A DNA stretch of 64,000 nucleotides from Ferruginibacter sp. GTDB taxonomy: Bacteria > Bacteroidota > Bacteroidia > Chitinophagales > Chitinophagaceae. The notes under the pieces are model-generated. The model had not been told where the DNA came from. It ran no database searches and saw nothing but the letters and a program-made list of their open reading frames with translations. The stretch covers positions 1 through 64,000 of the forward strand of contig NZ_JACMOO010000171.1 of NCBI RefSeq assembly GCF_014377975.1, in the 5' to 3' direction. Positions 9,042 to 19,333 of this stretch are shown in pieces. Each line of letters opens with the position of its first letter. Position 1 is the stretch's first letter. The position numbers and the translations under genes are program-made.

Positions 9042-9234
9042 AATATAGGTTGGCTGACAGTGAATTTGAGATAACTCCTTTAAGATTAAATTTTAAAGTA
9101 AACTTTTACAATTTGAAATCCACCACTCGTACTTAATAAAAAGTTTCCAAAAATAAAATAAGCAATAACCTGAAAGAAATCAGCCATCCAATATCCAACC
9201 TAAAAAATCAGCCATCATACATCTAAAATTAGCT

Positions 9235-9266
9235 TTTGGCTAATCCCCTGTTTCAAAGTAATTTTA
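9235..9266 (+). promoter_or_regulatory. Promoter of lpdA
   Basis: TTTG at 9235-9238, a 20-base spacer and TAATTTTA at 9259-9266 fit the Bacteroidota -33/-7 layout with one mismatch in the -7. It lies about 68 bases upstream of the lpdA ATG. The rest of the 293-base gap shows only a doubled AATCAGCCATC. Confidence 0.45.
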
Positions 9267-9334
9267 CATCGTTAATCATTAAAAACCGGTTGACTTTTTA
9301 TACTAATTAAATCAACCAATAAAAATAATCAAGT

Positions 9335-10726
9335 ATGGCATACGATGTAATTGTTTTAGGCAGCGGCCCTGGTGGATACCCCGCAGCAATCAGGGCAAGT
9401 CAGTTAGGTAAAAAGGTTGCTATTATTGAAAAGGAAAGTCTGGGTGGTGTATGTCTTAACTGGGGATGTATTCCAACCAAAGCCTTATTAAAAAGTGCCA
9501 ATGTGTATGAGTATGCCAAGCATGCTGCAAACTATGGCATTAAAGTAGATAACCCGGGGCATGATTTTGACGCGGTTATCAAACGCAGCCGTGGTGTGGC
9601 TGACAAGATGAGTAAAGGGGTTCAGTTTTTAATGAAGAAAAATAAGATTGATGTGGTGATGGGATATGGTAAACTGGTATCGCCCACAAAAGTAGAAGTT
9701 ACAGCGGCAGACGGAACCAAACAAATAATTGAAGCAAAAAATATTGTGATTGCCACGGGTGCAAGAGTACGCCAGTTGCCCAGTATACCCATTGACGGTA
9801 AAAAAATACTCGGCTACCGGGAAGCAATGGTATTACCCTCTCCACAACCAAAAAGCATGATCATTTGCGGCAGCGGGGCTATTGGAAGTGAGTTTGCATA
9901 TTTCTACAATACCATGGGCACCAAGGTTACCATGGTTGAGTTTATGCCCCGCATTGTACCGGTTGAGGATGAAGATATCAGCAAAGAACTGGAGAAGCAA
10001 TTTAAACGTCAGGGCATTGAAATAATGACCAGCTGTGAAGTGTTGAGTGTTGACACAAGTGGTGAAGGAGTTAAGGCTAAAGTAAAAACACCTACGGGCG
10101 AAATTGAATTAACCGCCGACATTTTATTGAGTGCAATTGGTGTAACGGCCAACCTCGAAAACATTGGTTTGGAAGAACTGGGTATTAAAACAGAAAAAGG
10201 AAAAGTTGTAAGAGATATAAACGGCCTTACAAATGTACCTGGCATTTATGCCATTGGCGATTGTACTGCAGGGCAGGCATTGGCACACGTTGCAACCAAA
10301 GAAGGCATCAACGTGGCTGAACATATTGCCGGTCATCATCCGGAACCCATGGATTACAACAACATTCCTGGTTGTGTTTATTGTTCGCCTGAAGTTGCCT
10401 CTGTTGGCTATACAGAAAAAGCTGCTAAGGATGCAGGCTTTGAAATTAAAGTAGGTAAGTTTCCTTTTATGGCAAGTGGTAAAGCAAGTGCTGCCGGTGC
10501 TACCGAAGGTTTTGTAAAAGTAATTTACGATGCCAAATACGGCGAATTTTTAGGTTGCCACATGATAGGAATGAACGTTACCGAAATGATTGCCGAAGTA
10601 GTGGTAGCCCGTAAATTAGAAACTACGGGACTCGAAATACTAAACTCCGTTCACCCACATCCCACCATGAGCGAAGCGCTGAAAGAGGCTACCGCTATGG
10701 CTTATGGAGAAGCAACTGATATTTAA
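9335..10726 (+). CDS. lpdA: Dihydrolipoyl dehydrogenase
   Basis: E3 flavoprotein of the 2-oxoacid dehydrogenase and glycine cleavage complexes: it reoxidises dihydrolipoamide with NAD+. The 463 residues are full length. The FAD-binding GSGPGG is at residues 9-14, the redox disulfide is C40/C45 in GGVCLNWGCIPTK, the NAD site is CGSGAIGSEF, the second FAD motif is YAIGDCTAG, and the C-terminal acid-base motif is HPHPTMSEALKEA. It is monocistronic, with its own promoter and terminator. The lipoate-making enzyme LipA is encoded 20 kb away. Confidence 0.96.
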   Translation: MAYDVIVLGSGPGGYPAAIRASQLGKKVAIIEKESLGGVCLNWGCIPTKALLKSANVYEYAKHAANYGIKVDNPGHDFDAVIKRSRGVADKMSKGVQFLMKKNKIDVVMGYGKLVSPTKVEVTAADGTKQIIEAKNIVIATGARVRQLPSIPIDGKKILGYREAMVLPSPQPKSMIICGSGAIGSEFAYFYNTMGTKVTMVEFMPRIVPVEDEDISKELEKQFKRQGIEIMTSCEVLSVDTSGEGVKAKVKTPTGEIELTADILLSAIGVTANLENIGLEELGIKTEKGKVVRDINGLTNVPGIYAIGDCTAGQALAHVATKEGINVAEHIAGHHPEPMDYNNIPGCVYCSPEVASVGYTEKAAKDAGFEIKVGKFPFMASGKASAAGATEGFVKVIYDAKYGEFLGCHMIGMNVTEMIAEVVVARKLETTGLEILNSVHPHPTMSEALKEATAMAYGEATDI

Positions 10727-10746
10727 GTGTTATTTTTAGAACTATT

Positions 10747-10779
10747 AAAAAAGGAGAAAATTGCTTTTCTCCTTTTTTT
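10747..10779 (+). terminator. Terminator between lpdA and the GLPGLI gene
   Basis: Stem AAAAAAGGAGAAAA (10747-10760) / TTTTCTCCTTTTTT (10765-10778) with a 4-base loop. The A/T arms make it able to serve lpdA and the convergent GLPGLI gene. Confidence 0.8.
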
Positions 10780-10821
10780 ATGTGTAGATAACATATAGTA
10801 AGTGCTCTATTAATTTTATGC

Positions 10822-11589
10822 CTACAATAAAGCAGCCCAAATCATTTGATTTATCCAGTTTTTTGTATCCTCTTCCATTTCCTGGTTAGCAAAATCATCT
10901 TTTATTCTTTTATTTATGATGGTATTTATATCCTTCGAAGTATAGTATTTTTTGGAGAGGGTAGGTTTTATAATGCTTTCTTTTACATCGTTTACCGTTA
11001 GTTTGGTGGCCATCATAGAAACATATAAACGAGGTATGGTAACGCCTAAAATCATTCCAGGTAATCCATTGATTGAGCATGGGCCACCACTAATGGTTAT
11101 TTCATCTGTATAAAAAGCAAATACATATACACTGTCTAATATTTTACCAATTGCTTTACGGCAGTTAAAGCCTGCAATCAGCCTGCTTTCATTGGTTATC
11201 TTCCAGTTAATAATTCCAATACTATCTTTTAAATTTAACAAAGTACCCATCATACTTTTTTGAATAATTGTTTGTCCGGTTGTAAAATCATTGTACCAAT
11301 CATTTTCATCTTCCCCTCTGCGTAAATTATCTGGTACCCTTGCCTTCTTTTCATCGTAATGGTCAAACTTATAAAGGCTTTTATTATCGGCAAAAGTAAA
11401 ATTGTAATAGGCCGTTTTAAAAGTAGGCATCTGGTCTTTCACCATTTCGGCCCAGCTACTGTTGCCCATTGTTTTCTTTACATTGGTTATTACCTCAAAT
11501 TCAATACTGCCCCTGGATATAAACTGTTGTGCGTTTGTTTTTATAGTAATAAACAACAAAGCAAAAAAACAAAAAATTGTATGTTTCAT
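10822..11589 (-). CDS. GLPGLI family secreted protein
   Basis: 255 residues with a signal peptide ending near NAQQ. The family-defining segment is SINGLPGMILGV (about residues 170-182), a GLPGLI variant. GLPGLI proteins are Bacteroidota-specific and typically sit next to an outer-membrane CarboxypepD_reg/beta-barrel protein, as here, where the barrel gene ends 19 bases upstream. Their function is unknown; a periplasmic partner of the barrel is a reasonable inference. Expression is probably from the barrel gene's promoter. Confidence 0.88.
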   Translation of the reverse strand: MKHTIFCFFALLFITIKTNAQQFISRGSIEFEVITNVKKTMGNSSWAEMVKDQMPTFKTAYYNFTFADNKSLYKFDHYDEKKARVPDNLRRGEDENDWYNDFTTGQTIIQKSMMGTLLNLKDSIGIINWKITNESRLIAGFNCRKAIGKILDSVYVFAFYTDEITISGGPCSINGLPGMILGVTIPRLYVSMMATKLTVNDVKESIIKPTLSKKYYTSKDINTIINKRIKDDFANQEMEEDTKNWINQMIWAALL

Positions 11590-11608
11590 ATAATATTTTT
11601 AAAGATTA

Positions 11609-14401
11609 TTATTTTGATGGTGCAGGTGCCGCCGACTTGTTTTTAAAATTCCAGGTAAAGCCCAGCATCCAGTATCTTTTTAAACGATCGTTTCTAACTT
11701 CAGACAACGTATTGCTGTAAAAACTTCTATCTATACCAGTGTTCTGATTTAAAATGTCTCTTACGGTGAAATAAAAAGTATACTCATCCTTTTTAAAAGT
11801 GCGCTGCAGCCTTGCATTCCAAAGCTGGTTACTTAAATTGTTTTGAAACTGCGGTGTTTTTTGGCGAACAAAATAATTGAAATCGCTTTGTAAAGACCAA
11901 ACTTTTTTCAGATAGAATGTACCATCAAAACGGGTTTCGTTGGTATTGTATTTTATTTTAGTATTGTATTGTTGGGTAGAATTGCTGTTGTAATTAAAAT
12001 TATTACTTACAGAAACATCAAATACCTTGTCTTTTGATTTGTATAATCCAATACCTAACCCTGTACTCAGGTTCTTTGTAACATTATCCTGTCCGTTGAT
12101 GATTTCTGTACTGTGATTGTAGCCAACATTTGGATTAAAATTAACCCGGATATTTAGCTTCTTTAATTTGAAACCACCGCCACCGTAAAAATTTAAACTA
12201 AAATTACCATCGGTATTTACGGGCTGGCTGATTGTTTTGCCAGTTGCAGCATTTATTACACGGCTGTTGGTAATGGCGTTACTGGTTTGGGTAAAACTAA
12301 TATCCTGGTACAGATAAAAATCTTTAATAAAATCGTAGGTCTGACGGGACAGGTTGAAGTTGTTGCTAAAGGCAGGCTTCAATAATGGATTACCAAGATA
12401 CTGGTTAAAATAATCATTGTTGTCCCGCAATAACTGCAACTGATCAATACGTGGTTGGGTTGTATTACCAGTGTAATTAAACCGAAGGTTGCTGCCACCT
12501 TTTGGACTATACGTAAGATTTGCATTCGGAAAAAAATTGGTGTAACTGCGTACATAGTCTTTCCCAAATGTTTTGTCCATCAAATCAAACCGGGTAAATC
12601 CTATACCAGATCCAATATTAAACTTTAGTTTTTTATAATTATAGTTAATTTTAAATCCTGGCTTGTTTACCGTAATCTTCTGATTAAACAAGTTGGTGAG
12701 CGAATCAACCTGTTCATCATATTTACCTGAAACCGGGGAATACGAATGAGTTGTTTGATTATTTTTACCGGTGCCTATACTTGCTTCATAATCTAATAGC
12801 AGCGAATATTTTTTACTCAACGGTTCTGTGTATATAGCTTTTGCTAAAAACTGTTTGGTATTTTTATCATAATCCTTTTGCTGATCAAATTTTTGACTAA
12901 AGGAAGGTATGCCATCCGTATAGATTTCATTGTCAGATTTTAAAAAACTTGTTCCGTTTGTGTTTAGGGTATTCCAGTCTACGCTTAAAGAAAATGTTCT
13001 CCTTATCTTTTTTAATTTATGTTTAAATAAAACATTGCCGCTTAATACCTGCTTATCGGAATTGGTATTTAAATCTCTAAGGCTTGTATTATTTAATTTG
13101 CCAGACTCATTGGTATTTTGCGAGGTTCTGTAAGACTGGCTTACTGTATTATATGCATTCAGTTTTCCTGTAAATTTTAGCGAATTGGACGAATCAATTT
13201 TAATATCATATACACCTTTCAGTTTAAAGGTTTCTTTTTTTACATGCATGTTCTCAACGGTATTATCGTTAAAAAAAGAATTAGCCACCTGTGTTTGTTG
13301 AAAGGTTTTTTTTGTATTTATGTAATCCTGGTAACTGTATTTGGGAGAAACAGAAAGTGACTGCCTGTCTTCGTTAAACTTATTGCTGTATTGTAGCCCG
13401 ACATTATTATTTTTAAAAAATCCGTTTTGTGTATCTACATACGGTTCATCATCTGAACTACCCTGCCAGTTAAAATTTAAACCTCCGTCCTCATCTGCAC
13501 TTACAGAGAAGTTATCGTTTTCTCCCCCAAACTTATCATTATCCTGCCAGTTTAGCATATCCTGCCCTGTATTGCCATTTAAAAAATAACCCGCTATTTT
13601 TCTTTTTCCTTTAAATGAACTTAGTAAAATATTGTTGTTGTACCGATTGCCCTGGTTGTTATTTAAACCACCTGATAAATCTATTTTTCCGAAATAACCT
13701 TTCTTGCGGTCATCCTTTAATTTAAGGTTGATTGTTTTTTTTGTTTTGCCATCATCAATACCCGTAAATTCAGCCTGGTCACTTTTTTTATCATACACCT
13801 GCACTTCCTTTACCGCATCGGCTCTTATATTTTTTACTGCCATGCCAGGGTCATCTCCAAAAAATTCTTCGCCATCTACCAGTACTTTCTCCACGGTTTC
13901 GCCCATAGCTTTTATTTTGCCATTTTTATCAACCTGTATGCCCGGCAACTTTTTCAGCAATTCTTCCACGTTGGCATTGGCACTTACTTTAAAACTATCG
14001 GCTGTAAAAATTACGGTATCGCCTTTTATCCGCATGGGGCTGCCGCTTTTAATAATCAATTCCTGTAACAATTTACTTTTGGGGATAACGGAAACATCAT
14101 TCAGCTCAAGTCCTGCACCAGTAACAGTTACGTCATCCAGCAAATCTGCGTAAGATGGATGAGTGATCAACAGGATATACTTTCCCGCAGGAATATTTTT
14201 TAATATAAATTTTCCGTCTTTATCAGTTCGGGTAAATTTGTACAGGATAGAATCTACCGGCGTTAAAATAGCTACCACCACATTACTTACCTGCTTTTTA
14301 TTAGTGGTGTCGGCAATGGTACCATTAATGTTCTGGGCCGAAGCAATGTAGCTGATCAGGCAGAAAAAAAGACAAAATAAAATTGAACGGAAAGGATGCA
14401 T
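11609..14401 (-). CDS. Outer-membrane beta-barrel protein, TonB-receptor-like
   Basis: 930 residues with a signal peptide, an N-terminal CarboxypepD_reg-like beta-sandwich (about 23-105, NGTIADTTNKKQVSNVVVAI), a plug-like domain (about 115-230, VEELLKKLPGIQVDKNGKI and VLVDGEEFFGDDP) and a long barrel rich in Asn, Tyr and Phe. This is the outer-membrane beta-barrel family (PF14905-like) related to SusC and TonB-dependent receptors, but no SusD partner is adjacent; the partner is the GLPGLI gene downstream. The ligand is unknown. Confidence 0.9.
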   Translation of the reverse strand: MHPFRSILFCLFFCLISYIASAQNINGTIADTTNKKQVSNVVVAILTPVDSILYKFTRTDKDGKFILKNIPAGKYILLITHPSYADLLDDVTVTGAGLELNDVSVIPKSKLLQELIIKSGSPMRIKGDTVIFTADSFKVSANANVEELLKKLPGIQVDKNGKIKAMGETVEKVLVDGEEFFGDDPGMAVKNIRADAVKEVQVYDKKSDQAEFTGIDDGKTKKTINLKLKDDRKKGYFGKIDLSGGLNNNQGNRYNNNILLSSFKGKRKIAGYFLNGNTGQDMLNWQDNDKFGGENDNFSVSADEDGGLNFNWQGSSDDEPYVDTQNGFFKNNNVGLQYSNKFNEDRQSLSVSPKYSYQDYINTKKTFQQTQVANSFFNDNTVENMHVKKETFKLKGVYDIKIDSSNSLKFTGKLNAYNTVSQSYRTSQNTNESGKLNNTSLRDLNTNSDKQVLSGNVLFKHKLKKIRRTFSLSVDWNTLNTNGTSFLKSDNEIYTDGIPSFSQKFDQQKDYDKNTKQFLAKAIYTEPLSKKYSLLLDYEASIGTGKNNQTTHSYSPVSGKYDEQVDSLTNLFNQKITVNKPGFKINYNYKKLKFNIGSGIGFTRFDLMDKTFGKDYVRSYTNFFPNANLTYSPKGGSNLRFNYTGNTTQPRIDQLQLLRDNNDYFNQYLGNPLLKPAFSNNFNLSRQTYDFIKDFYLYQDISFTQTSNAITNSRVINAATGKTISQPVNTDGNFSLNFYGGGGFKLKKLNIRVNFNPNVGYNHSTEIINGQDNVTKNLSTGLGIGLYKSKDKVFDVSVSNNFNYNSNSTQQYNTKIKYNTNETRFDGTFYLKKVWSLQSDFNYFVRQKTPQFQNNLSNQLWNARLQRTFKKDEYTFYFTVRDILNQNTGIDRSFYSNTLSEVRNDRLKRYWMLGFTWNFKNKSAAPAPSK

Positions 14402-14879
14402 CGTAAGGGAGTTAGTAATGGGAAAAGAAAATACTTATTAAAAGTCTTTAAATATATTCAAATTGTCTAAACACGCTGTTTCAATTTACGTTAAGTAAAT
14501 CTTAAAGTTATTTTTGTAATATAAAAACTTATTCCATCAATGGAGCTATTACATCACAGGTGGCAAAACGTTAACAAAATTCTATGATGCAGCATGATAT
14601 ATCTTTCCATAAAAAAAATATGAAGATGCATATTTTGTAAACTGTATATGGTGGTAAAACAAAACAACAGCCGTACGTGATACCCGGTATCAGCGGATGG
14701 AAAGAAATTTTTAACCGCAACAAGTTTGCATTTTAGGCAACAAGTGATATATCCGGTCACGCTGTAAAAGTAAAATCAGTTGATAAAGATGCCGGGGTAT
14801 ATGAAATAAATATCCAGATCACTGCGTTAGCGGGGGTAGTTTTCCGGTAATACGGAATGCTTTTTGTTAAACATTCACT
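14402..14879. other. 478-base gap with a possible gene relic
   Basis: The first half is AT-rich and shows nothing certain; it should contain the promoter of the barrel gene. The second half holds a coding-like frame at 14644-14850 on the + strand, described separately. Confidence 0.5.
14644..14850 (+). pseudogene. Possible gene relic, unrecognised family
   Basis: A + strand frame with no start codon reads YGGKTKQQPYVIPGISG, then KEIFNRNKFAF, an in-frame TAG at 14734-14736, then DISGHAVKVKSVDKDAGVYE and INIQITALAG before TAA at 14848-14850. The residue composition looks protein-like, but the family is not recognised. It could be the tail of a decayed gene, or chance. Confidence 0.25.
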
Positions 14880-15902
14880 ATGAAAAATTATACTTTATTA
14901 TTCGCACTGGTGGCTAATGCCCACACTATATTTGCTCAAAATATGGACAGTGCAAAAATTTATTATCAAAAAGGCATTGATCAAAAAGAGGTAAAACACT
15001 TTCTTGTTGCAGCCGGCTATTTTGATAAAGCTATTCAATTCGATTCAAAATATGCTGCCGCTTACCAGGAAAATGGGTATGCTAATTTAGCCATGCATAA
15101 GCCTGATATAGCGATTAGAAATTTTTCTGCATTATATGAACTGGACCCCACCAGTAAAGCTGCCATCAAAGAACTGACAGACCTTTATTACAGTTATCAT
15201 CAATACGAAAAAGCCATTGAGTTTGCAAACAAATGTATTGGCTGTGCCAATGCAGAAAGAGTACTCGCCATGAGCAGTTACAAAAAAGAAGACTATGCTG
15301 CTGCCATTAAAGGACTAACAAATGTTATTGCAAAAGATGTAACCGATGCCGAAGCAACTTATACCATTGGCCGCAGTTATCTTGACATGGAACAATACAC
15401 AAAGGCAGTTCCATTTTACACAAAAGCGATTGAACTGGATACTACCAAAAATAGCTGGATGAATGAATTGGGATTACTGTATTATAACCTAAATGATTTT
15501 CAACATTCAAAAACTTATTTTCTTACAGCCGTAGAACATGGTTATGTGGCAAACAATGACTTTAATGAAAACCTTGGCTACGCCTATATCTACAGCGGAG
15601 AATTTGAAAAAGGTGAAAAAATACTACTGGATATTTTAGCAAAAAAACCTGGCAATAAAGATATTTTAAGAGATATAGCAGAAGCATCTTATAAACAAAA
15701 ACTCTACGATAAATCTCTGGATTATTGCCAGCAGTTATTGGCGTTAAATGATAAAGATGGCAAAGCCTTATACCAGGCAGGATTGTGTTTTATAAAAAAA
15801 GGAGCAAAAGAAAAAGGTCAGAATATGTGTGATACCGCAATTAAAATAGATCCATCTTTAGCAGGCATGCGGACAAAGCAGGACGGTGGAATGGGATTGT
15901 GA
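14880..15902 (+). CDS. Exported tetratricopeptide-repeat protein
   Basis: 340 residues with a signal peptide (cleavage near IFAQ) followed by about eight TPR units covering nearly all of the mature chain, for example AGYFDKAIQFDSKYAAAYQE and YTKAVPFYTKAIELDTTKN. TPR arrays are protein-interaction scaffolds; the periplasmic location is inferred from the signal. No catalytic domain is present and the partner is unknown. It is flanked by a strong terminator and is not obviously in an operon. Confidence 0.88.
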   Translation: MKNYTLLFALVANAHTIFAQNMDSAKIYYQKGIDQKEVKHFLVAAGYFDKAIQFDSKYAAAYQENGYANLAMHKPDIAIRNFSALYELDPTSKAAIKELTDLYYSYHQYEKAIEFANKCIGCANAERVLAMSSYKKEDYAAAIKGLTNVIAKDVTDAEATYTIGRSYLDMEQYTKAVPFYTKAIELDTTKNSWMNELGLLYYNLNDFQHSKTYFLTAVEHGYVANNDFNENLGYAYIYSGEFEKGEKILLDILAKKPGNKDILRDIAEASYKQKLYDKSLDYCQQLLALNDKDGKALYQAGLCFIKKGAKEKGQNMCDTAIKIDPSLAGMRTKQDGGMGL

Positions 15903-15940
15903 TAACTAATTTTTCAATATTTGAAATGTTTTAACAGTAG

Positions 15941-15975
15941 AAAAGCATACCTGACTCAGGTATGCTTTTTTTATT
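15941..15975 (+). terminator. Rho-independent terminator after the TPR gene
   Basis: Perfect 14-bp arms AAAAGCATACCTGA (15941-15954) / TCAGGTATGCTTTT (15956-15969) around a single C, followed by TTTTATTT. Confidence 0.88.
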
Positions 15976-16203
15976 TAATAAGCCTTTTGCCGGATTTTGT
16001 TATCCGGTATGATAACATGGCTGAATAAATTAATAATGACTGACTCCAGATATTCGCCTATGGCTGTTGTTATAGTATTTCCGATAGTTGAATCCCGGCG
16101 GTTTATAGTAGGTTGAAACCTGATTGATACAAGACCTCCTCCATAATAAACCTAGCTTAGTTATTTTGATTATACCTCTTTGTATGCCTCAGATATTCAA
16201 TGG
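15976..16203. other. Middle of the 357-base gap between the TPR gene and secDF
   Basis: No open frame, repeat or promoter was recognised between the two terminators. Confidence 0.5.
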
Positions 16204-16246
16204 TATAATAAATCCCGTTCATTATTGGTGAACGGGATTTATTATA
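16204..16246 (-). terminator. Terminator of secDF
   Basis: 18-bp perfect arms TATAATAAATCCCGTTCA (16204-16221) / TGAACGGGATTTATTATA (16229-16246), 14 bases beyond the secDF stop on the minus strand. Confidence 0.8.
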
Positions 16247-16259
16247 AAAAATAATTTCA

Positions 16260-19208
16260 TTAAGCTCCCTTGGTAACAGCAGCTTTATCAGTATTGATTA
16301 CTAAAGGTTCAGTTAAAGCTTTGCTTTTTCCAAGATCAACCAAAACAGGTGAGGCTACAAAAATAGAAGAATAAGTACCCGTAATAACACCAATCAACAT
16401 AGCAAATGCAAAACCTCTTGTTACTTCACCGCCAAAGATGAACAATATCAAAATGGTTAAGAAAACCGTGAGTGAGGTCATGATGGTACGGCTTAACGTA
16501 TCGTTGATTGCACGGTTAATGATAGAACCTTTGCTTTCTCCTTTTTTAGCAGTACCACTGTATTCCCTTATACGGTCAAACACAATTACAGTATCATTCA
16601 TACTAAAACCAATTACGGTTAAAACTGCCGCAATAAAATGCTGATCAATTTCTAAAGGAAATGGCACAATGTTTTTAAAGAAAGAAAAAACAGCCAGCGT
16701 AACAAACACATCATGCAGCAGGGCAACAATTGTTCCTACAGAATATCTCCAGTCGCGGAAACGTACAAAAATATAGAGGAAGATAATCAGCATTGCAAAC
16801 AGTGTTGCCTTAATTGCACCCTTCTTTAATTCTTCAGAAATGGTAGGCTGCACTGTTTGAGAACTTAGGATATTATTTTTGGCAAAATCAGCATAGCTAA
16901 TACCTGGCAATACTTTTTGTAATCCCTGATATAGTCTGGTTTGTACAAGGCTATCCGCATTATCAACCCCTTTTTTGTAGGAAGTAGTAATATTTAAATG
17001 CCTGCTGTCGCCCACAGTTTTAATTATCGGAAAATCTCCGTCAAAAGCATTTTTGAGATCATCTCTTACGGCATCATTTTTTACACTTTGTGGAAAAGCT
17101 ACCGTGTAACTACGACCACCTTTAAACTCAACCCCTTCATGAAAACCGTTAAAATAAGAACCTATGCCCAGCAACAATACCACCACTGAAATACCATACG
17201 CAACTTTTCTGTATTCAATAAATTTAAAGCTGGCATGTTTAAATACTCTTTTTGATATGCCGGTAAAATAATTAAAGTGACGGTTTTTATTAGTCCAGAA
17301 ATCAGTGATGAGTCTTGAAACTAAAATACCGCAGAACAAAGACAAAACGATACCCAGCATTTGCGTAGTAGCAAACCCTAAAACAGGTCCTAAGCCAAAT
17401 ACAAACAAAATAGCGGCTGTTAAAAAGGTGGTAACGTGCGCATCAATAACCGGTGCCAGTGAACGTCTGTAGCCATCGTTTATAGCCTGTGGATAAGCTT
17501 TACCTTTTGTAAGTTCCTCTTTTATTCTTTCAAAAATAATTACATTGGTATCTACTGCTAAGCCGATGGTTAAAACCAAACCTGCAATACCAGCAGCTGT
17601 TAAAGTAAAGCCCATGGCGCTTAACACGCCAATGGTAAACAACAAGTTTAGTACAAGCGAAATATTGGCAACCCAGCCACCGGAATTATAGTATAAAAAC
17701 ATTAAACTAAAAATTACTAAAAAGGCGATACCAAACGCCATCATACCACCATTTACTGACGCTTCTCCTAACGTAGGACCAACAACCTGTTCTGCAACAA
17801 TTTTTGCCGGAGCATTTGTTTTACCGGATTTTAAGATGTTGGAAAGATCCTGCGCTTCTTCTGTGGTAAATTTTCCGGAAATTTCTGTCTGGCCGCCTTC
17901 GATTGCGCCTACTACATTTGGTGCAGTATAAACAATGTCATCCAATGCAATGGCAACAGGACGATTCACATTGTTCTTAGTAAGATCAAACCATTTTTTT
18001 GCGCCGGTACTGGTCATATTCATTTTAATGGAAGGAGCTCCTTTGTCATCATATCCCTGGAAAGCCTCTTCCACACTTTCTCCATCCATGGGTGCTTTTT
18101 CACCAGCCAATGTTTTAACCACATACACATTCATGTATTTAGCACCCTTTTCTGCAACTTCTTCTGTGCCTAATAAAATCTTTGAATCTGTGGGGAAACT
18201 ATTTCTTACCACGTCTAAAGACAGGTAATAGTTTAACATGGCCGTATCCTTTGCATGGGTAATGAAACTATATTGCCTGTTGTACGGAATTTTTTCCTGG
18301 CGGATATCCAGCGGAGTCATTACTTCAAATAAAGCGCTTGCATATTTTGCTTTTTTTGCTGAATCCGCTATACCACTTGAATCGGTTGTACCACTTAAAA
18401 AAGCAGCTAAAGAAGTTGCTGCATTTTCGTATCCCTTACCAATTTCATCCAGATTGTAAACAGCCCAAAACTGCAGGTTGGCACTTGCCTGTAAATATTT
18501 TCTTACTCTTTCTTTATCAGTTACCCCGGCCAGTTCAACCTGGATTATCCCTTTGTTTTCATCAAGGTTAATGTTGGGTTGTGCCACGCCGAACTTATCG
18601 ATACGTTTTAATAATATTTTGTAGGTTTCGTTGATAGCACCTTTGGCAATTGTACGTATATCGCTGGTTACCTTATCATCACTGTCAGTAATTTTGATGG
18701 CTTTACCGGCACCGGCAAATTTAGACGCCAGGGAAATACCAGGATTTTGTTGTGTAAAAGCTTTGCTGAACAGAGTAATGTAATCGGAATTGCTGGCAAT
18801 TTTTTGTGCAGTAGCAGTTTGAATTGCTTTTATAAGGGCAGGGTCTTTCGGGTTATTACTGATTGATTTTAACAGCCCTTCCAGTCCTACTTCCATAGTA
18901 ACACTCATTCCTCCCTGCAAATCCAAACCAAGATTCAGTTCATTCTCTTTACACTTCTGGTAACTGGTACCAATCACAGGATAAATACTTTTTTCTTTTG
19001 TGCTGTCAAGGATATGTCTCATCCTAGTTTTCACCAAAGCATTTTTGTCTTCGCCTGTTGCTTCGGGATACTGAGATTTCACAATTCTTTCTGCCTGCGT
19101 TTTAACCTTTGCTTCGTAACTGCGTACCACCACCGTGTACGATAATTCCCAGATAGAAATTAATATTAGTGCAATCGCAAAAAACCAGATTAAGCCTTTT
19201 AATTTCAT
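16260..19208 (-). CDS. secDF: Protein translocase subunit SecDF (fused)
   Basis: 982 residues joining SecD and SecF in one chain, as is usual in Bacteroidota. It uses the proton-motive force to pull proteins through SecYEG from the periplasmic side. Visible are an N-terminal helix, the SecD periplasmic region starting with LGLDLQGGMSVTMEV, the SecD membrane core (AGLVLTIGLAVDTNVIIFER, with the D-T-N motif) and the SecF half with GFSMNDTVIVFDRIREY. A long periplasmic insert separates the P1 segments. A perfect -7 element lies 46 bases upstream and a strong terminator lies downstream, so it is monocistronic. Confidence 0.96.
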   Translation of the reverse strand: MKLKGLIWFFAIALILISIWELSYTVVVRSYEAKVKTQAERIVKSQYPEATGEDKNALVKTRMRHILDSTKEKSIYPVIGTSYQKCKENELNLGLDLQGGMSVTMEVGLEGLLKSISNNPKDPALIKAIQTATAQKIASNSDYITLFSKAFTQQNPGISLASKFAGAGKAIKITDSDDKVTSDIRTIAKGAINETYKILLKRIDKFGVAQPNINLDENKGIIQVELAGVTDKERVRKYLQASANLQFWAVYNLDEIGKGYENAATSLAAFLSGTTDSSGIADSAKKAKYASALFEVMTPLDIRQEKIPYNRQYSFITHAKDTAMLNYYLSLDVVRNSFPTDSKILLGTEEVAEKGAKYMNVYVVKTLAGEKAPMDGESVEEAFQGYDDKGAPSIKMNMTSTGAKKWFDLTKNNVNRPVAIALDDIVYTAPNVVGAIEGGQTEISGKFTTEEAQDLSNILKSGKTNAPAKIVAEQVVGPTLGEASVNGGMMAFGIAFLVIFSLMFLYYNSGGWVANISLVLNLLFTIGVLSAMGFTLTAAGIAGLVLTIGLAVDTNVIIFERIKEELTKGKAYPQAINDGYRRSLAPVIDAHVTTFLTAAILFVFGLGPVLGFATTQMLGIVLSLFCGILVSRLITDFWTNKNRHFNYFTGISKRVFKHASFKFIEYRKVAYGISVVVLLLGIGSYFNGFHEGVEFKGGRSYTVAFPQSVKNDAVRDDLKNAFDGDFPIIKTVGDSRHLNITTSYKKGVDNADSLVQTRLYQGLQKVLPGISYADFAKNNILSSQTVQPTISEELKKGAIKATLFAMLIIFLYIFVRFRDWRYSVGTIVALLHDVFVTLAVFSFFKNIVPFPLEIDQHFIAAVLTVIGFSMNDTVIVFDRIREYSGTAKKGESKGSIINRAINDTLSRTIMTSLTVFLTILILFIFGGEVTRGFAFAMLIGVITGTYSSIFVASPVLVDLGKSKALTEPLVINTDKAAVTKGA

Positions 19209-19253
19209 ATTTGGTTACTTTTAGTAGCTACTTTGTTAATTTTTAGAAGTTGG

Positions 19254-19261
19254 CAAAGATA
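19254..19261 (-). promoter_or_regulatory. -7 element of secDF
   Basis: The minus strand reads TATCTTTG, an exact TAnnTTTG match, giving a leader of about 40 bases before the secDF ATG at 19208. Confidence 0.55.
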
Positions 19262-19333
19262 GGGGAAAAACTGTTTGAAGTCTGTTAGCGGTTTATTTTA
19301 GATTTTTCATCAATTTGCACTTAAATAACCTGT

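Noticed and set aside
13704-14153. 149-codon + strand frame opposite the beta-barrel gene
   Set aside because: Ser/Pro/Phe-rich, no domain, fully covered by the well-supported minus-strand gene.
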